From: Lepidodermella squamata
Taxonomy: Eukaryota > Gastrotricha
Length of the DNA stretch: 64,000 nt
Direction: 5' to 3'
Assembly (NCBI GenBank): GCA_047495785.1
Contig: JBLDXI010000019.1
Coordinates: forward strand, 3,162,001 to 3,226,000
The notes under the pieces are model-generated. The model was not told the DNA's origin and ran no database searches. It was given only the letters and a program-made list of their open reading frames with translations. Positions 13,401 through 25,543 of this stretch are shown piece after piece (position 1 is the first letter of the stretch; each line of letters starts with the position of its first letter). Position numbers and translations under genes: made by a program.

Positions 13401-16400
13401 ATTTTCTCAATAATTTGTCGGAGAACGTAAATGCAGTCTCTGGTGCCCTTGAGGGGTTGAAAACCAAATTGCAGTTTAGAAATTTTTGACCCAATTAATG
13501 CTCTCAATTTTCGTTTGAGAATAATGGCATAGAGTTTTCCTACAACACTTAAGAGGCTGATGCCTCTGTAATTTTGGAATTTTGATTTCTCACCTTTATT
13601 TTTATAAATTGGGGTAATTATAGCCGTTGACCATTCTTCTGGGACCCTCTTATCTATCCAAGCTCGATTCAAAATTTCCCTGAGCCATTCAATATTGGCC
13701 TCGCTGGTAAATGATGGTACAGTAAAATCTCCATAATTTAGACACCTTCCGTAGAGGCCTAAAACCGTCTAATAGTGGAGCTGTCTAAGATACGGAAATT
13801 CCGAACAATAGTTGTCTTTGCGGTTCGTCGCCGATATTAAGTGTCTAATCATGGAGGTGTCTAATATATACAGGGTGTTTCATAACTCGCGCACTATATG
13901 AATAGCATGCGGCAAATGCGCGCGCAGTGTTTACAGTTATACGCGTATATTTTACCTATAAATATACTACACACTACTATAGTAAGCCTATAGAATATGC
14001 GTAACACATAAATGTACAGCAAACATAATAGCACTATCTAGCTATTTTCTGGCGGAAAACCTCGATAAATTTGAGCTAAGTTTCAGTAAATATCTTTTTA
14101 AATTCGAGGATGACGTCATGCTTTTCTGAAAAAAGCTGATTGATTGGGCTTAGAAGCTAAAGGTTTCGAAACAATTTCTCTATTTCCGTGGCTGGATATT
14201 TCAGAAACTGATGATTTCTGAGAAAATCCTTATTTTACTTGAAGTTGAATTTATCGATAAATCGTTGGTTAATTAATCTCCTGCCTTTGCATCAACATTT
14301 CTTTCGCGTTGAATGAATACAAGGCACCGGATGCACAAGTTGAGGAAACATGACGTAGTTTAAACCACTGGAAAATGTTCTACATCGAGTGAAAACAGAA
14401 AATCAAGGTTTGCAGTTATATTGAACAGTCTGTGCGCCGGGGCAGCAGCGACGCATCGCCATGAGCCTGGAGATGCGCAGGCTTCTTCAGGAGAAGCGGG
14501 TTCTGGAACGTGCTCTGGGCAACCACGTCGACCGCGAGCTATGCGCCCGGCTCAAGGATCTCGACGCCCGGTTCCGCGCTGCGCAGCACGCTCATCTTCT
14601 CCGTCGCGACATCGCCAATCTTCGAATGGTGGAAGCGCTATCTGCCCAGCACCGTTACCGAGAAGCGTGGGAGCGCCTCCGCCGTCTCGACCGACACAGG
14701 CCGCCGCGTTCGGCTGGGCCCATGAAACTGGATGACGGCCGCGTCTTAGCGCCATCGCCTGAGCTCGCAGATGCTCTCCAGAGTCAGTTCGTCAAGCCGA
14801 TGACGCCGTATGAAGACCCGGCTGCCGATGCTGCGACCAGACAACGTTGGACAACCGATACCTATAGAGCGATTCGTTTCCACCGATCCTGATCTTCAGC
14901 GTACCGATACCCTGCAGCTACCCGGCCCGGGTGAGTTCTCCGTCAGCCAGCGCATGGTGGCTGATGCAGTCGGGCGTCTCAAGCCGTTTAAGGCGCCTGG
15001 GCTGGACGGCATCAGTCCTATATTCTACAAATGGGGCGGGCCGCCGCTTCAGCGCCACCTTCGCCATCTGTTTAACTTCAGCCTCGGCTCCCGATGCGTT
15101 CTGCCGGAATGGAAGGAGGCTGCCGTCATCCCTGTGCCTAAAGCCGGTAAACCGCATGGCGCCGTCTCGTCTCAGCGGCCGATCTCGCTGCTCCCAGTTG
15201 ACGGCAAGCTACTCGAATCGATCATCACGCGCTGGTTGGGTGGGTTCCTGGAGGATCTCAGCCTGCTGCCTGACAACCAGTACGCGTTCCGTGCTCACCG
15301 ATCCGCTCCGGACGTACCGCTGCGAATCGCGCACCGCGTCCACCTCGGCCGGTCGCGTAACCGTAAGGTCATCGTCGTCGGCCTTGACGTACAGGCGGCG
15401 TACGATTCCGTGTGGAGTGCCGGCCTTGCCTTCAAACTCGCCGAACTGCCTCTACCTCGAAACCTGGCCGCCTGGCTTAGCGATTTCCTGCGCGACCGGA
15501 AGCTTCAAGCGCGCGTCGCCGGCTTCCTCAGCCAGCAGCGGACTGTGAACTGCGGAGTCCCGCAAGGGTCGCCCCTGTCGCCCCTGCTGTACATCGTGTA
15601 CACTGCTGACCTTCTAACTGCGCCGACTGCCCCCGGCTGTTCCCTAGACGCCTATGCTGACGATCTCACAGTCGTCGGCGAGGGTGCGAATTTCTAGGAG
15701 GCCGAACGCTGCACCCAGGCAGAGATCGATCATATCTCGCAGTGGGCCCGCGAGTGGCGCCAGAAGTTTAATGCGTCGAAAAGCGAAGCAATGCCTGGCG
15801 CTCGTACCAGACCCGTCTGCACCTCGACGGCTCGATGATCCCTCAAGTTGCCGTGATTCGTGTCCTCGGCGTGCACCTTGACGCCAAGCTGACTTGGAAG
15901 TCGCACGTCGACCAGGTCATCAACCGCTGCACCCGGAACCTGTCCCACTTTCGCCGTATTGCCTGCACCCCTGGCCTCTCTCGCCGATGGCGTCGCACGG
16001 CCTACCTCAGCCTTGTCCGCTCCGCCGCCACTTACGGCAACGTCGTGTTTTGTACCGCGCCCAAGAGGCAGCTGAAGCGGCTTGATGTGTTGCAGAACGA
16101 CTGTCTGCGCAGCCTGCTAAACATCCGCCGCGATGACCGGGTCCGTGTCTCGGAGCTGGAACGCCGCTGTGGCGTGAAGAGCCTGCCTGCCTTTTTCGAA
16201 CAGACCCAGCGCCGTTATGCTGCGAATGCAGTCCGGTTCGTCCTCCCTCTTAGAGAAGAAGTTGAGCGACTCCGCCTCTCCGCTGGCCTTGATCGCCAGC
16301 AGGCTTCCTCGGGGTCCTTTGCCCACTTTCGATGTCTGATCTTGCCGCCTCTCCCTCTTCCTCTATCCTTTGCTTTCTCTTCTCTCTTCCCTTCTTCTTC

Positions 16401-19400
16401 CTCCCATTCTCCCTCGCTGTGTTTACGTGCCTGTCTGCTTTCGATAAATCATCCATCACCCCGCCCACTTGTGTCCACAGCGCACTGCCGCCGGCAAGCG
16501 CATATAATCTCGCGACCCCGCGTCATTGATATCTTTACTTATTTTGTCTCCCCTGTTTATGTGATATCAATGAACAATAAATATTTGAATTTAGAATTTA
16601 GCAGTCCATCACGTGGACTTAACGTAGATATTCCATTTCGTGGATAACTATTCGAAATTTGCACGAAATAAAACCAAAATATCTAGGACAAAATGGATGA
16701 GGATAAAGAAAGCCAAATTCGTGGCTGGAATTTTATAAATCTTTCGAAAACCTAAGAAAAACTGAAAAATTGGCATTTTTCAACCTTCAAGCTCCTGCAT
16801 CTCCAAAAAACCGAAGATGACAATTGCATGTTCACATATCACTAAAGTACCCAGGGGCTACTCTACAAGTGCGTTTGATCGTGACGAAAGTCTATCCACG
16901 AGAATCGCGAGGAATCGCATGTCAAACAACGTCGTAGAGAGGCAGTTTTTGGGCCCAACCGGGTCATCTTTGCGACCCTCCCTCTTGAGAACCCGTGGAT
17001 GAATGCTTGATATCGTTGATTTTATTTCTTGATATCGTTAGAAAGCCGGTGGTGTGCGCTTTTCATCAGGCACGCATACCTCTTGCACGCCATATAACAC
17101 GTAATACGTCAGCTGCAAAACATAGAGCATTTACTGGTTGCGCTATCCGCGCATTATACCGTAAGAATATAAACATAGGTATGCGCGCGGAACGTATGGC
17201 GCAGCGCGCGCAAGTTTACTATAGATACCATGGCAACCATTTACCGCAGGTGATTCATAGTGCGTGAGTTCTGAAACGCCCTGTAGACATCTAATTTATG
17301 GAGGTTTTACTGTAATTACTTAATTGTTGAATAACAAGGATTAGCTTGCCTTTGCATCTTCTACAGTTTCATCGATCGCGATTTAGAGTGAACTAAAAGA
17401 ATCATAAAACATTTCATTTATTTTGTGCCTTATTTTGTGCGGCATTAAAATTTTAAGTAAAACTGAATCTGATTCCCGAGCCTTATTCGTGCCTTAGCAT
17501 ATTTTATCGCGAAAAAATAATCGTGAACATTAGCAAAGCCATTGACTTGAAGTACGGCGATTTCTCGACTTGTTAAAATTATCGTTATAAACCATAATTC
17601 GAAGTTGCGAACATTTCTTGAAGCGCCGACAAAAGCGGTTTACCCAGGGCGATTTTTTGAAAAAGTCTTTCAATTCGACTTTCTTAGAAGCAGTTGTGAC
17701 GATTTATTTCTGAATAAGAATATGTACTGTTATCCTAATTTTCGACCAGTTCTTTTATTATTAGAAATATAGAACAAATATTGCCATGTGCCTCTCAAAA
17801 AGACCTATCCGATGACACTTGGTTCTTTGAAATCTGGCCATTTACAGCTTAGAAATCGATGGTTGAAAGTTTGAATTTTTCGATTTTTGGCCTTCAAGAA
17901 ATGGATGAATCAGCAGACCACCTGGCGCCCATGGCGTTACTCCCCTTTTCCCGTGAGTAGACAGTCTATACTATATTATGTCTATGTACGTAGCTAAAAT
18001 GCCCCATGTAATGTCAATTTTCACCCACATGTTTGGAATCCGATAAAACGCATATAAAGTTGACTACTAGGTAGAGTCGGCATCCTGGATTTCAAATATG
18101 CATTCATTTCTCATTCAAGCCAAGAATCGGAGATAATATGGGGGAAAAACAAAATTCGATCAGTATCGATATAATATGAAAATAGATAATTTCGGAAGTT
18201 TGAAGGATCGTGATATCGTTAGCGACGTTGAATAACTCGGATTTAGGCTTGTTTACTTCCGTTTCAATGTCACGGGTGACAAGTAAAAAGCGGTTTTTTC
18301 AATTTCAATGAAGAGGCAAAAACAAAAGACTTTTTACTTGTCATCTATCACCTTGAAATGGAAGTAAACAAGCCTAAATCCGAGTTATTCAACGTCGCCA
18401 ACGATATCTTCCGTAATTGCGGAATTGAAATTCCCGATGCCGACCTAGTGGTCAACTTTGGGTTTCATGGGATTTCAAAATTTTGGGGGGAAATTGACAC
18501 GACCTGAGACATTTTGGCCATGTATTATCAGGAATTGGTGAACTCTCTCGATCTCTAACCGTAATAGCTGCGGAAGGTTCTGATATTGATTTTTGGATTC
18601 TCTGTACACGATTTAGTATTGGAATGATCTTTTTGGGAGAACCTAACTGTCCAAAGTCATTTGACGAGCTTGCATGGAAAGTTTGGATGATCACCAAGTT
18701 CACCCTGTCATAAGACAGGGGAAGAAGATCTTTTGAGACCAACAGGGTGAAGCTGTTCTCTCAAAAAGATCTTTCCAATACTAAATCGAGTACGGAGAAT
18801 CCAAAAATCAATATCAGAAGCTTCCAGCTATTACGGTTAGAGATCGAGAGAGTTCACCAAGAATACCCTGGATCTCCCCTAAGGGGTACTAAGACGTCGG
18901 GGGGGCAAAAAGTTAATTTTTCTGACCTATTGTTTTTTCAACGGTTTCTAGGTAATTCGACCACGCTGAGTTCAGCGCAATTTACTGAAATGATCTATCC
19001 CGCATAGTTTTCGCGCCGCGACTTAGGGAAGCCTTGGACGACGCCGCGACCGCGCGCGCGCTCGTTTCCCAACGAAATCCCAACGAAAGGAACGAAATCC
19101 CGTTGCTAATGTAAACAAAATATTTTGGGTGTGACTTTTTTTATCCGACCAATGTCTTATTTCATCCGACATGAAAATATCGATTTTCTCGATTTTCCCA
19201 AGTTCGATTTTTCCGTAGGGGCAGACCCCTTTCATGCACCCTATTTTGGCCCCTGAACCGGCGGAATTTTATGGTGAAAGTTTCATCGCGATCCGAGTTG
19301 TCACTTTTTTACTGTAATTTTTTGAAAATATGAAAAAGCAAGTCGGCTGGTTTTAGTCACATTTTTGGCTGTCGGATGAAATAAGACATTGGTCGGATAA

Positions 19401-22400
19401 AAAAAGACATTGGTCGGATGAAAAAAGTTTTCCCCAATATTTTTATAATTCTAAAATCTTTATAATTTTAAGCTCTAAATTTGCTTTCAAATGCAAATTT
19501 AATTTGCAGTGAAAAACATGCAGGAAAACGCGAAATTTGAATTTCTCGTCGTTCACTTTTCTAGGGGGGGAGGGGGGGGTCTGCAAATGAGCCGCATTTT
19601 TTGAAAGGATATAAATTAATACATAGACATATTCGTATGAAAGTGTGTGTTACATACCTTATCGTTGCCATAATGATCCTTGTAGTAAGCATAACCGAAG
19701 TAAGCATTCCGCCTCAACTGGAACGACGTGACGTAGTAGCCAGTGCTGTAGTCACCTTGCGTTGCGAGAGCCGTGACTATGCGTTCTTCGCTGAAAAGAA
19801 CTGTCAAATATTGGTCTGTCGTACCGGCAGGCTGCCAACAACACGCAATGGAGCCACTTGTGCTAGCATTTCCGATCCACAAATTGTTCAGACGATATTG
19901 ATTGAATTTAACGCCAGCGGCGGAGGTGAAGACCGAGCTTAGTGTTACTGTGGCCGAAGATGTCAGATCAACCTCGCAGGAATGTCCTTGAACTATAAGA
20001 AAATACTATAATACTTGCGGCTTTTTCTGAAAAAAAACCCACGGGAAGTTGGAGCAGGGCATTGTGACGCCAATTCCATGGCTAGGTATTGATCCAGGTA
20101 AGTTTGATAAATGCTGTAGCAGGCTAACTCGCCCTTAGCTTGAAACAAGTCGTACAAGTTCCGCCCCATGACTAACCGGTCGATCGTTAAATGTGTAGAG
20201 TCTGGGAAAGGCACTGACGAGACCCTCGCACCATTTACGAAACCTTCGAATTTCATCGAGCCTGCAGTCATATCGTGTGTGAGCATGTGGTGCGTCCATG
20301 TGTTCAGAAAGTTCGAGTAGGTCCAGTTATAGCTGACACTTCGCCAATACCATGTGCCTGACGACAATAAGTATGAATAATGGGTTATCTCCTGCGGAGT
20401 TTTAAACTGAATGCCATGTTTCGGATTGACCGTTATTTGATTCAGTGTCATAACTGGCACGTATGCGCTGTTCGCCGTCTCCTTGCTGTAGAAATAGACG
20501 GCCATAGTGTGTGACGTGGAGCCGAACAGTTGGGCCGGTGAAGTCGTGTAGTAGTAATTGTTATCTGGCGAGGATGTCGCGAGTGCCCAAATCGAGTCGT
20601 TCCCAGACCGCCATGGATACCCACCGCCGGACAACCAACTGCCGCTAGCGGAAACTATTTCAGTATCGGGACTGCTAAACCACGTTGGTCCAAATGACCT
20701 ATCTAAAGGTGAAGAAGCCGTATTTCGCATGGCTGGCGCTGCTGTCATAGGGCATCGCCTCAACGAATAAATCTGGCGGCTGCCCAACGGGAATTTGTAG
20801 AAATGGACGCAGGCGACTTTCATCGGTGCGTAGCCACCAATGCCCATATAATTCCCAGTTGCCGTGACACCAGGTACACAATAAGTATACAGAGTTGAGA
20901 CAACTTCACCGTCTAAATATATGTATGATGTAGACCTCCCGTAATCGAACGTGAAGCCAATAAATGCCCAATTGTTGGCAGTTACTTTCGAGCTAGATAA
21001 CGGTAATGTTTGCAATGCTCCATTTTGACGGCACGCGAACTTTGCTGTAAGGCTTCCATTGATCATTGATACGGTAAAACTTGAGTTGGTGGCGTCGTAA
21101 AACCAGCCGAATAAAATGCCATCGAGCGAGCCAGTTGGCATGATGTGGACCAGCACAGTGAACGAGGACTGTTGGTCCAAGGAGTTTCCAGGGGCTGTCA
21201 AGCTTGCGCTAGCTGATGGCAGGTCATAGGCTCTATGAAAATCAGTATGAGAAATCATTTTAGAATAGCGGAATTAACTCACGTATCCGTAAAGCTGTAA
21301 AATTTACTGCACACAGCATTGTTTGCGGTGAAAGCGGCTGTGGTTCCCAATATCGGGCTTGTATTGCAATTCAGCGGGTAGATTGCGATCGGGGCAGGGG
21401 CTAATAAACAAAAAGACAAATTAGAACTAACAAATTGGTAAAAAGGGCGTGAATGGCGGGGCACAAGGAGTGGTCCAGGGTTTAGAGGAAAGAACCTCTG
21501 GGGAAAGATGGGGAAAGTTGGGGAAAGATGGAACAAGGCTTTGCTCTAAAACTACGTTACACGTTACCGTATTTGCCAAAAATTAGTTTTGATTATAAAC
21601 CGAGCGAAGCGAGAAAATTCTGAAGATTTTCTACTAAAACATGCTCCACAACCTCTCAAATGTAACGAAACGTTAACGAAACATTTCTCATTTTGCTTTC
21701 CGAGCCTGGCCGAGCTGGAGGGGATGATCCCCCTCCCCCATCCCCCCTGAAAATCGCACACTGCACACTGATTAAACTATCTACCGAACTACGAGGCGGG
21801 GTCAAAATATAGGGCAGAACCGAAATCATAGAGAGCATGTGCCTTAAATTACGAAGTGATCGGACCAAGTGATCAAGTTTTGATTATCGATTATCGATAT
21901 CAGCCAATGGTTTGACGATCGAAGTGATTTGTAGTGATTTTTGAAGTCAGCATACCCTGATTACATTTACTGGTACTCTGCCGGAAAAAAATCATCGGTA
22001 TCGGTTATTGATTATTGATTATCGATTATTGTTGCCGAAACTCAATAATAATCTTGAGAAAATAGCAGGGTTGGGGTTTATACAGATATTTCAAATTTCC
22101 GATCTGTTTAAACGTTTAAACACATGTTTAAACAGGTATATATACAGATAGTGTAAAAATGGGTATTTTGCTCCGAGCTACATCTCGTCAACCGTATCTC
22201 TAGTTGAATTTTAAGTTGCACCACGTGATTCTGCGTGAAAAACTGCATAGTTTGATGTATTACTCGACTATTTTCTCGTTCAGAAGACAAAATGATGAAG
22301 GTGCAATAAAGTAATAAAATAATTCAAAAAATTCAATTATTTCCGGAAGTATGACAGCTACTGAAATTCTGAAAACGGATTCGGATCCGCCGTGAAAAGT

Positions 22401-25400
22401 TACCCCGCCGGGGATTCTCAGGGGGTTTGCAAGGTCAAAGGAAGCGGTTTTGCCGATTTTTTTGAACATTTCAACTTTAAAGGCACGAAACCGCCCAATT
22501 ATACCCTACCGGAAGCATGAACTGATTTCGCGATATCTTCGTTATGTCAGATAGAGGCTTGAAACTTTGGATTCTAGGGTAACTTTTGCCGCTGAACAAG
22601 CTGGTGACATCAGCTTTATAGCATTCGACACCGATTATCGGTTATCGATTATCGGTTATTGGTGATCTATCAGCTGACTGATTGACATTTACTCAGCCAT
22701 TTTCGATTGTTTCTTCAGAGCTCAGAGCTTATATCTACCATCAGCTACATCATAAGCAAATGTTAGGAAACCTGATCTATATTTTTATGCTCCGATATAC
22801 CATTTAAGTTAGATCGTAGTGAAAACACTGTTCGACCTGTATAAACCCTGTTTTTTCAGATTTTTCGGACCTGTTTAAACAGTATGTTTAAACATACTGT
22901 ATAAACAGATTGTTTAAACAGCCCCAACCCTGGAAAATAGGTTTGGAATTTCAGACCTAAGTGCGACATTCACATCGAGTCCATTTATCAATAACCCCCA
23001 GGTGGCTTTCGCAATATTTCCTTAAATTTATCTAAAAATGTAAATGGAGTTAGAGTATTACTGAGAGAAGAATAGTAGACAGAGCCTTCGGTATTTTCGG
23101 TAATAAATTTTAATGAAGCCCGATTGCACTCTGACCCTGATCAGAAGGGATCTCAAATACAGGGAAAACTTACTCAGCCAAGGGCATGTCATGGCTTGGC
23201 TTATTTCAGACTTGTCAAGGCCGCGCTCATACAACTGCATACAGGCCACACGTCCGCTCCACGAACTCCTTATCACGAAGTATTGCATCAGCCTGAAAGC
23301 ATCAGCAGAGCAGCCGACATGAGCAATTGCTCGATCATAGCCATCAATGTAGATTCTAGCCACCCCAGTTTTGCAGTCAATAGTCAAGGCGAAGAAGAAC
23401 CAACGTTCAGTCGGCACGACAACACTGGTCTTCGGCCAGTTCCAGGATGTAGTCCCGGCAGAATAGTCGACTTGAAGCTCCAAGTTCGAAGTTGTCCAAA
23501 TCATCAGCCGGCTGACGTTATACTGTGCTTTGTTCCACATAAGGTAGACAGGGACATTGGTCGTGTTCGGATAGAAGAGCCACATCCCGTAGGTCCAGCC
23601 GTTGTTCTGGTCCAAAGTGTCTATTCCTGCAGTTGGGATTACAACACGCCAATCGCTCCCGCTCCATAGCAGAGACCCGCCCTGCCGGTTATCGATTCCT
23701 GAACCGAAGGTCAGCATTGATGCTGGCAAGATCGCGTTATTGCCATTCTGAGATAAATCATCCCCGCCGCGGACGTAATCAAATAGCCATAGACCGTCGG
23801 GATTGAGAGATACAATAGCTGGCAAGTTGGGCGCGACTAACTCAATTGAACTAATGGTCTTGCTGGATCCTAAATCGATAGATACATAGCCCCGATCTGA
23901 AGACAACGGGCTCGGAACTCGAGTGCAGTTTGAAATGAACTGTTCACTGATTCCTCGCTGAGTTTTTAGGACTTCAGTCGTCGCCAGCTTGCTAATCGGC
24001 GTGTTATCCACACTAGAGGATGATGCAATAGGAGCATTGATGGCCAGGTTTTCCATATACCGAGGAACGGCTAAGAAGGAAAGCATAATGCTGAATCAAT
24101 AAAGTGTTCTTAAGATTACTCTTGCATCCTAATATTTCGACTCGGTAGCAAACCAGCGTTGGAATGGCAAGAGGGAAGAAGCCAAAAACTCGTCCGGTGA
24201 TGGGCCGTGGTAGCATTACAACTGTAGTTCTTATAGGATCGGTATTTCCACCAGCAACAGGCGAACTGTCGTCATTTCTTATGTCGATCCAGCCATCACT
24301 AGGCTGAACCTTATACTTGAAACGCATAACCTTTACCCATTTGTTGACAGCAGAGCAGCCTTGCAGCTCGAACGCATTCACAATGGTCTGCTTTAAGAGA
24401 TCTATAGCTAAAGAAGAGGGATTGCTACTCGCCGCCAGCCCCCACTGGAGCCGGGCATAATACGGAGGTATCGTGTAGGTAGGAATCGAAAATTGGCTGT
24501 CTTCAATCTCGCCATTCTCCACCCCAAGAGGCTCCATGCAATTAGCTGGGCAGCCGAAGAAGCCGAACTTGGCACAACGTGTCCAGGTTCCAGTGCCATT
24601 CTCCATGGTTGAAGAAATTTTGAAGTATCGCAAGAGGATCGGTTGGAAAAACGTGAAAGTCGAGATGGCAGACGAAGTCGGATTGACGAGCTTCAAATGA
24701 AAGGAATTAAATGAAAGTAAGGGTATTAGAGAGGAATCTTACCTGCTGGACACCGCGACCATTGGCCACGGTCTGATAGGTTACTTCATCCAAGCTGTAA
24801 TCCATACGGAACTGGACAAAACATGAGTTGCTCGCGCATTGGTACTGAAACTGAGTCAGCCAGACAAATCGCTGCAAATCGACCTTGAACCACGCGCCAA
24901 CTGGGGCATTGTTGGCAAGACATGCAAATCTCCCATGAAACGAGCTGATCCTAGCAAAAGCGGGGTGGTCTTCCATCAGTGTTGGGTAGACAGTGTTCAT
25001 TGTCGATGAAACAGAGCTGTAGGCTGAATCGCTTATGTAGCTTGTATCGGCATCAAGATTTTCAACAGGGCTGCTCGGCTCAGGGTCTGTCGCATATCGC
25101 TTCCAACACGGGCACTGCCTTGCTGATTTAAGAATTGTTTCATAGTAAGATCCACTATTACATGAGGCCTTCTTTGATGAGCACTGGTTCGACTTGCTCA
25201 TGACGCTTCGCCCGGTTGGTACAAATGTGTTGAAGTCACTGTTAGCTGACAGCATCATTAGATTAGATCCATCAGGCGAAGCTTTGAAGAGTCCACAGAT
25301 CTTATTGCTTTTACGATAGTGAGCAGATAAGCAGGCGGGCTCGGCTCCACATAAATTGGCACACATTGAGTCCTGAGGCAGGTTCACAAGGAACACCTGT

Positions 25401-25543
25401 AAACTAGACAAATCAGCAAGCCCACTTGATGCTGCAGGGGCGAGAGCGGTATTGTCATAGCGTTTGAAATAGGAGCCGGTCTCAACAAAGGCAACAAAAG
25501 TCGCCATTAGCCAACTCAACAGCTCAGCTCTTGTTACGCTCAT
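10446..25543 (-). CDS. Secreted multi-domain discoidin/laminin-G protein (paralogue B)
   Basis: Eight exons on the minus strand: 25543-24743, 24690-24120, 24070-23174, 21400-21283, 21232-20043, 19992-19658, 11761-11623, 11569-10446. They total 5,175 nt (1,724 residues plus stop), and every junction has the same phase as paralogue A; exons 2, 4 and 7 have identical lengths (571, 118, 139 nt). The domain order is the same: signal peptide, apple/PAN-like module, discoidin modules (CMEPLGVENGEIEDSQFS), three laminin-G-like modules, then discoidin modules (TFAGNSDATGVVWN) to the C-terminus. Short exons 4 and 7 lack long open frames and were placed by homology and splice signals. Intron 3 is 1.8 kb with a hAT element. 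Intron 6 is 7.9 kb and filled with transposons, yet its donor and acceptor and all exons are intact, so the gene is probably functional. Confidence 0.82.
11950..13704 (-). mobile_element. 5'-truncated RTE/L2-like LINE inside intron 6 of gene B
   Basis: The minus-strand open frame (to 12059) carries reverse-transcriptase motifs: YRGISLLSVVGKLY, QFGFQPLKGTRD, FIDLEKAYDLVDR, GLRQGYPLSPLLF and the FADD box (LLAFADDGTLLG), then thumb and a lysine-rich tail. The 3' end is an (ATT)n microsatellite. An 11-bp target duplication TGGTAAATGAT flanks it at 11939-11949 and 13705-13715. The endonuclease half is missing, so this is a 5'-truncated, probably dead copy whose remaining frame from 13704 is open. 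The subfamily is inferred from motif style and tail. Confidence 0.85.
13871..17283. mobile_element. Mariner-like non-autonomous element nested in the pogo-like element
   Basis: Left terminus CAGGGTGTTTCATAACTCGC and right terminus (reverse complement) CAGGGCGTTTCAGAACTCAC, with similarity extending about 40 bp. TA flanks lie at 13869-13870 and 17284-17285. The arms outside the inner LINE (13871 to about 14400 and about 16600-17283) are AT-rich and non-coding, so no transposase is encoded. Confidence 0.8.
14420..16580 (+). mobile_element. GC-rich non-LTR retrotransposon fragment (Jockey/I/R1-like RT), broken
   Basis: A markedly GC-rich island in AT-rich DNA. Frames 14461-14892, 14810-15697 and 15835 to about 16330 together carry an RT-upstream linker, fingers (FKAPGLDGISPIFYK), VGLDVQAAYDSVW, the CGVPQGSPLSPLLYIVY block, the YADDL box and the thumb segment LGVHLDAKLTWKSHV. 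The reading frame shifts at about 14850 and again between 15698 and 15834, and a TAG follows just after YADD (15695-15697), so it is dead. The endonuclease half is not seen. AATAAA lies near 16574. No target duplication was recognised, so the edges are approximate. Confidence 0.75.
18212..18408. repeat. Fold-back element 1
   Basis: Arms of about 79 bp (18212-18290 and 18330-18408) are near-perfect inverted complements around a 39-bp loop; the left arm starts GATATCGTTAGCGACGTTG. A diverged relative lies at 63702-63874. Confidence 0.8.
18533..18861. repeat. Fold-back element 2
   Basis: Arms of about 110 bp (18533-18642 and 18753-18861) are inverted complements, for example AATTGGTGAACTCTCTCGAT against ATCGAGAGAGTTCACCAA. 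The spacer holds a second small inverted repeat around CACCCTGTC. No coding capacity is seen. Confidence 0.75.
19136..19405. repeat. Fold-back element 3
   Basis: Thirty-five-bp arms (19136-19170 and 19371-19405) are near-perfect inverted complements containing ATCCGACCAATGTCTTATTT. The motif GACATTGGTCGGAT repeats once more just outside the right arm. Confidence 0.7.
22066..22932. mobile_element. 867-bp hAT-type non-autonomous element
   Basis: The ends are CAGGGTTGGGG at 22066 and its complement CCCCAACCCTG ending at 22932. A perfect 8-bp target duplication GAAAATAG flanks it (22058-22065 and 22933-22940), diagnostic of hAT transposons. Several GTTTAAAC motifs sit near both ends as subterminal repeats. 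No transposase is encoded. It lies in intron 3 of gene B. Confidence 0.9.

Larger units (their letters stand above)
13720..17312. mobile_element. Pogo/Tigger-like non-autonomous element, interrupted
   Basis: The left end CAGTAAAATCTCCATAA and the right end (reverse complement CAGTAAAACCTCCATAA) form terminal inverted repeats flanked by TA (13718-13719 and 17313-17314). Only about 180 bp belongs to the element itself (13720-13870 and 17284-17312); the rest is a mariner-like insertion. No transposase is present. Confidence 0.78.

Noticed and set aside
15654-16468. Several overlapping open frames on both strands
   Set aside because: They are by-products of the GC-rich LINE, where stop codons are rare in all frames.
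18212-19405. CRISPR-like or microRNA cluster
   Set aside because: The hairpins are long unrelated fold-backs without regularly spaced repeats; a microRNA call would need small-RNA data.
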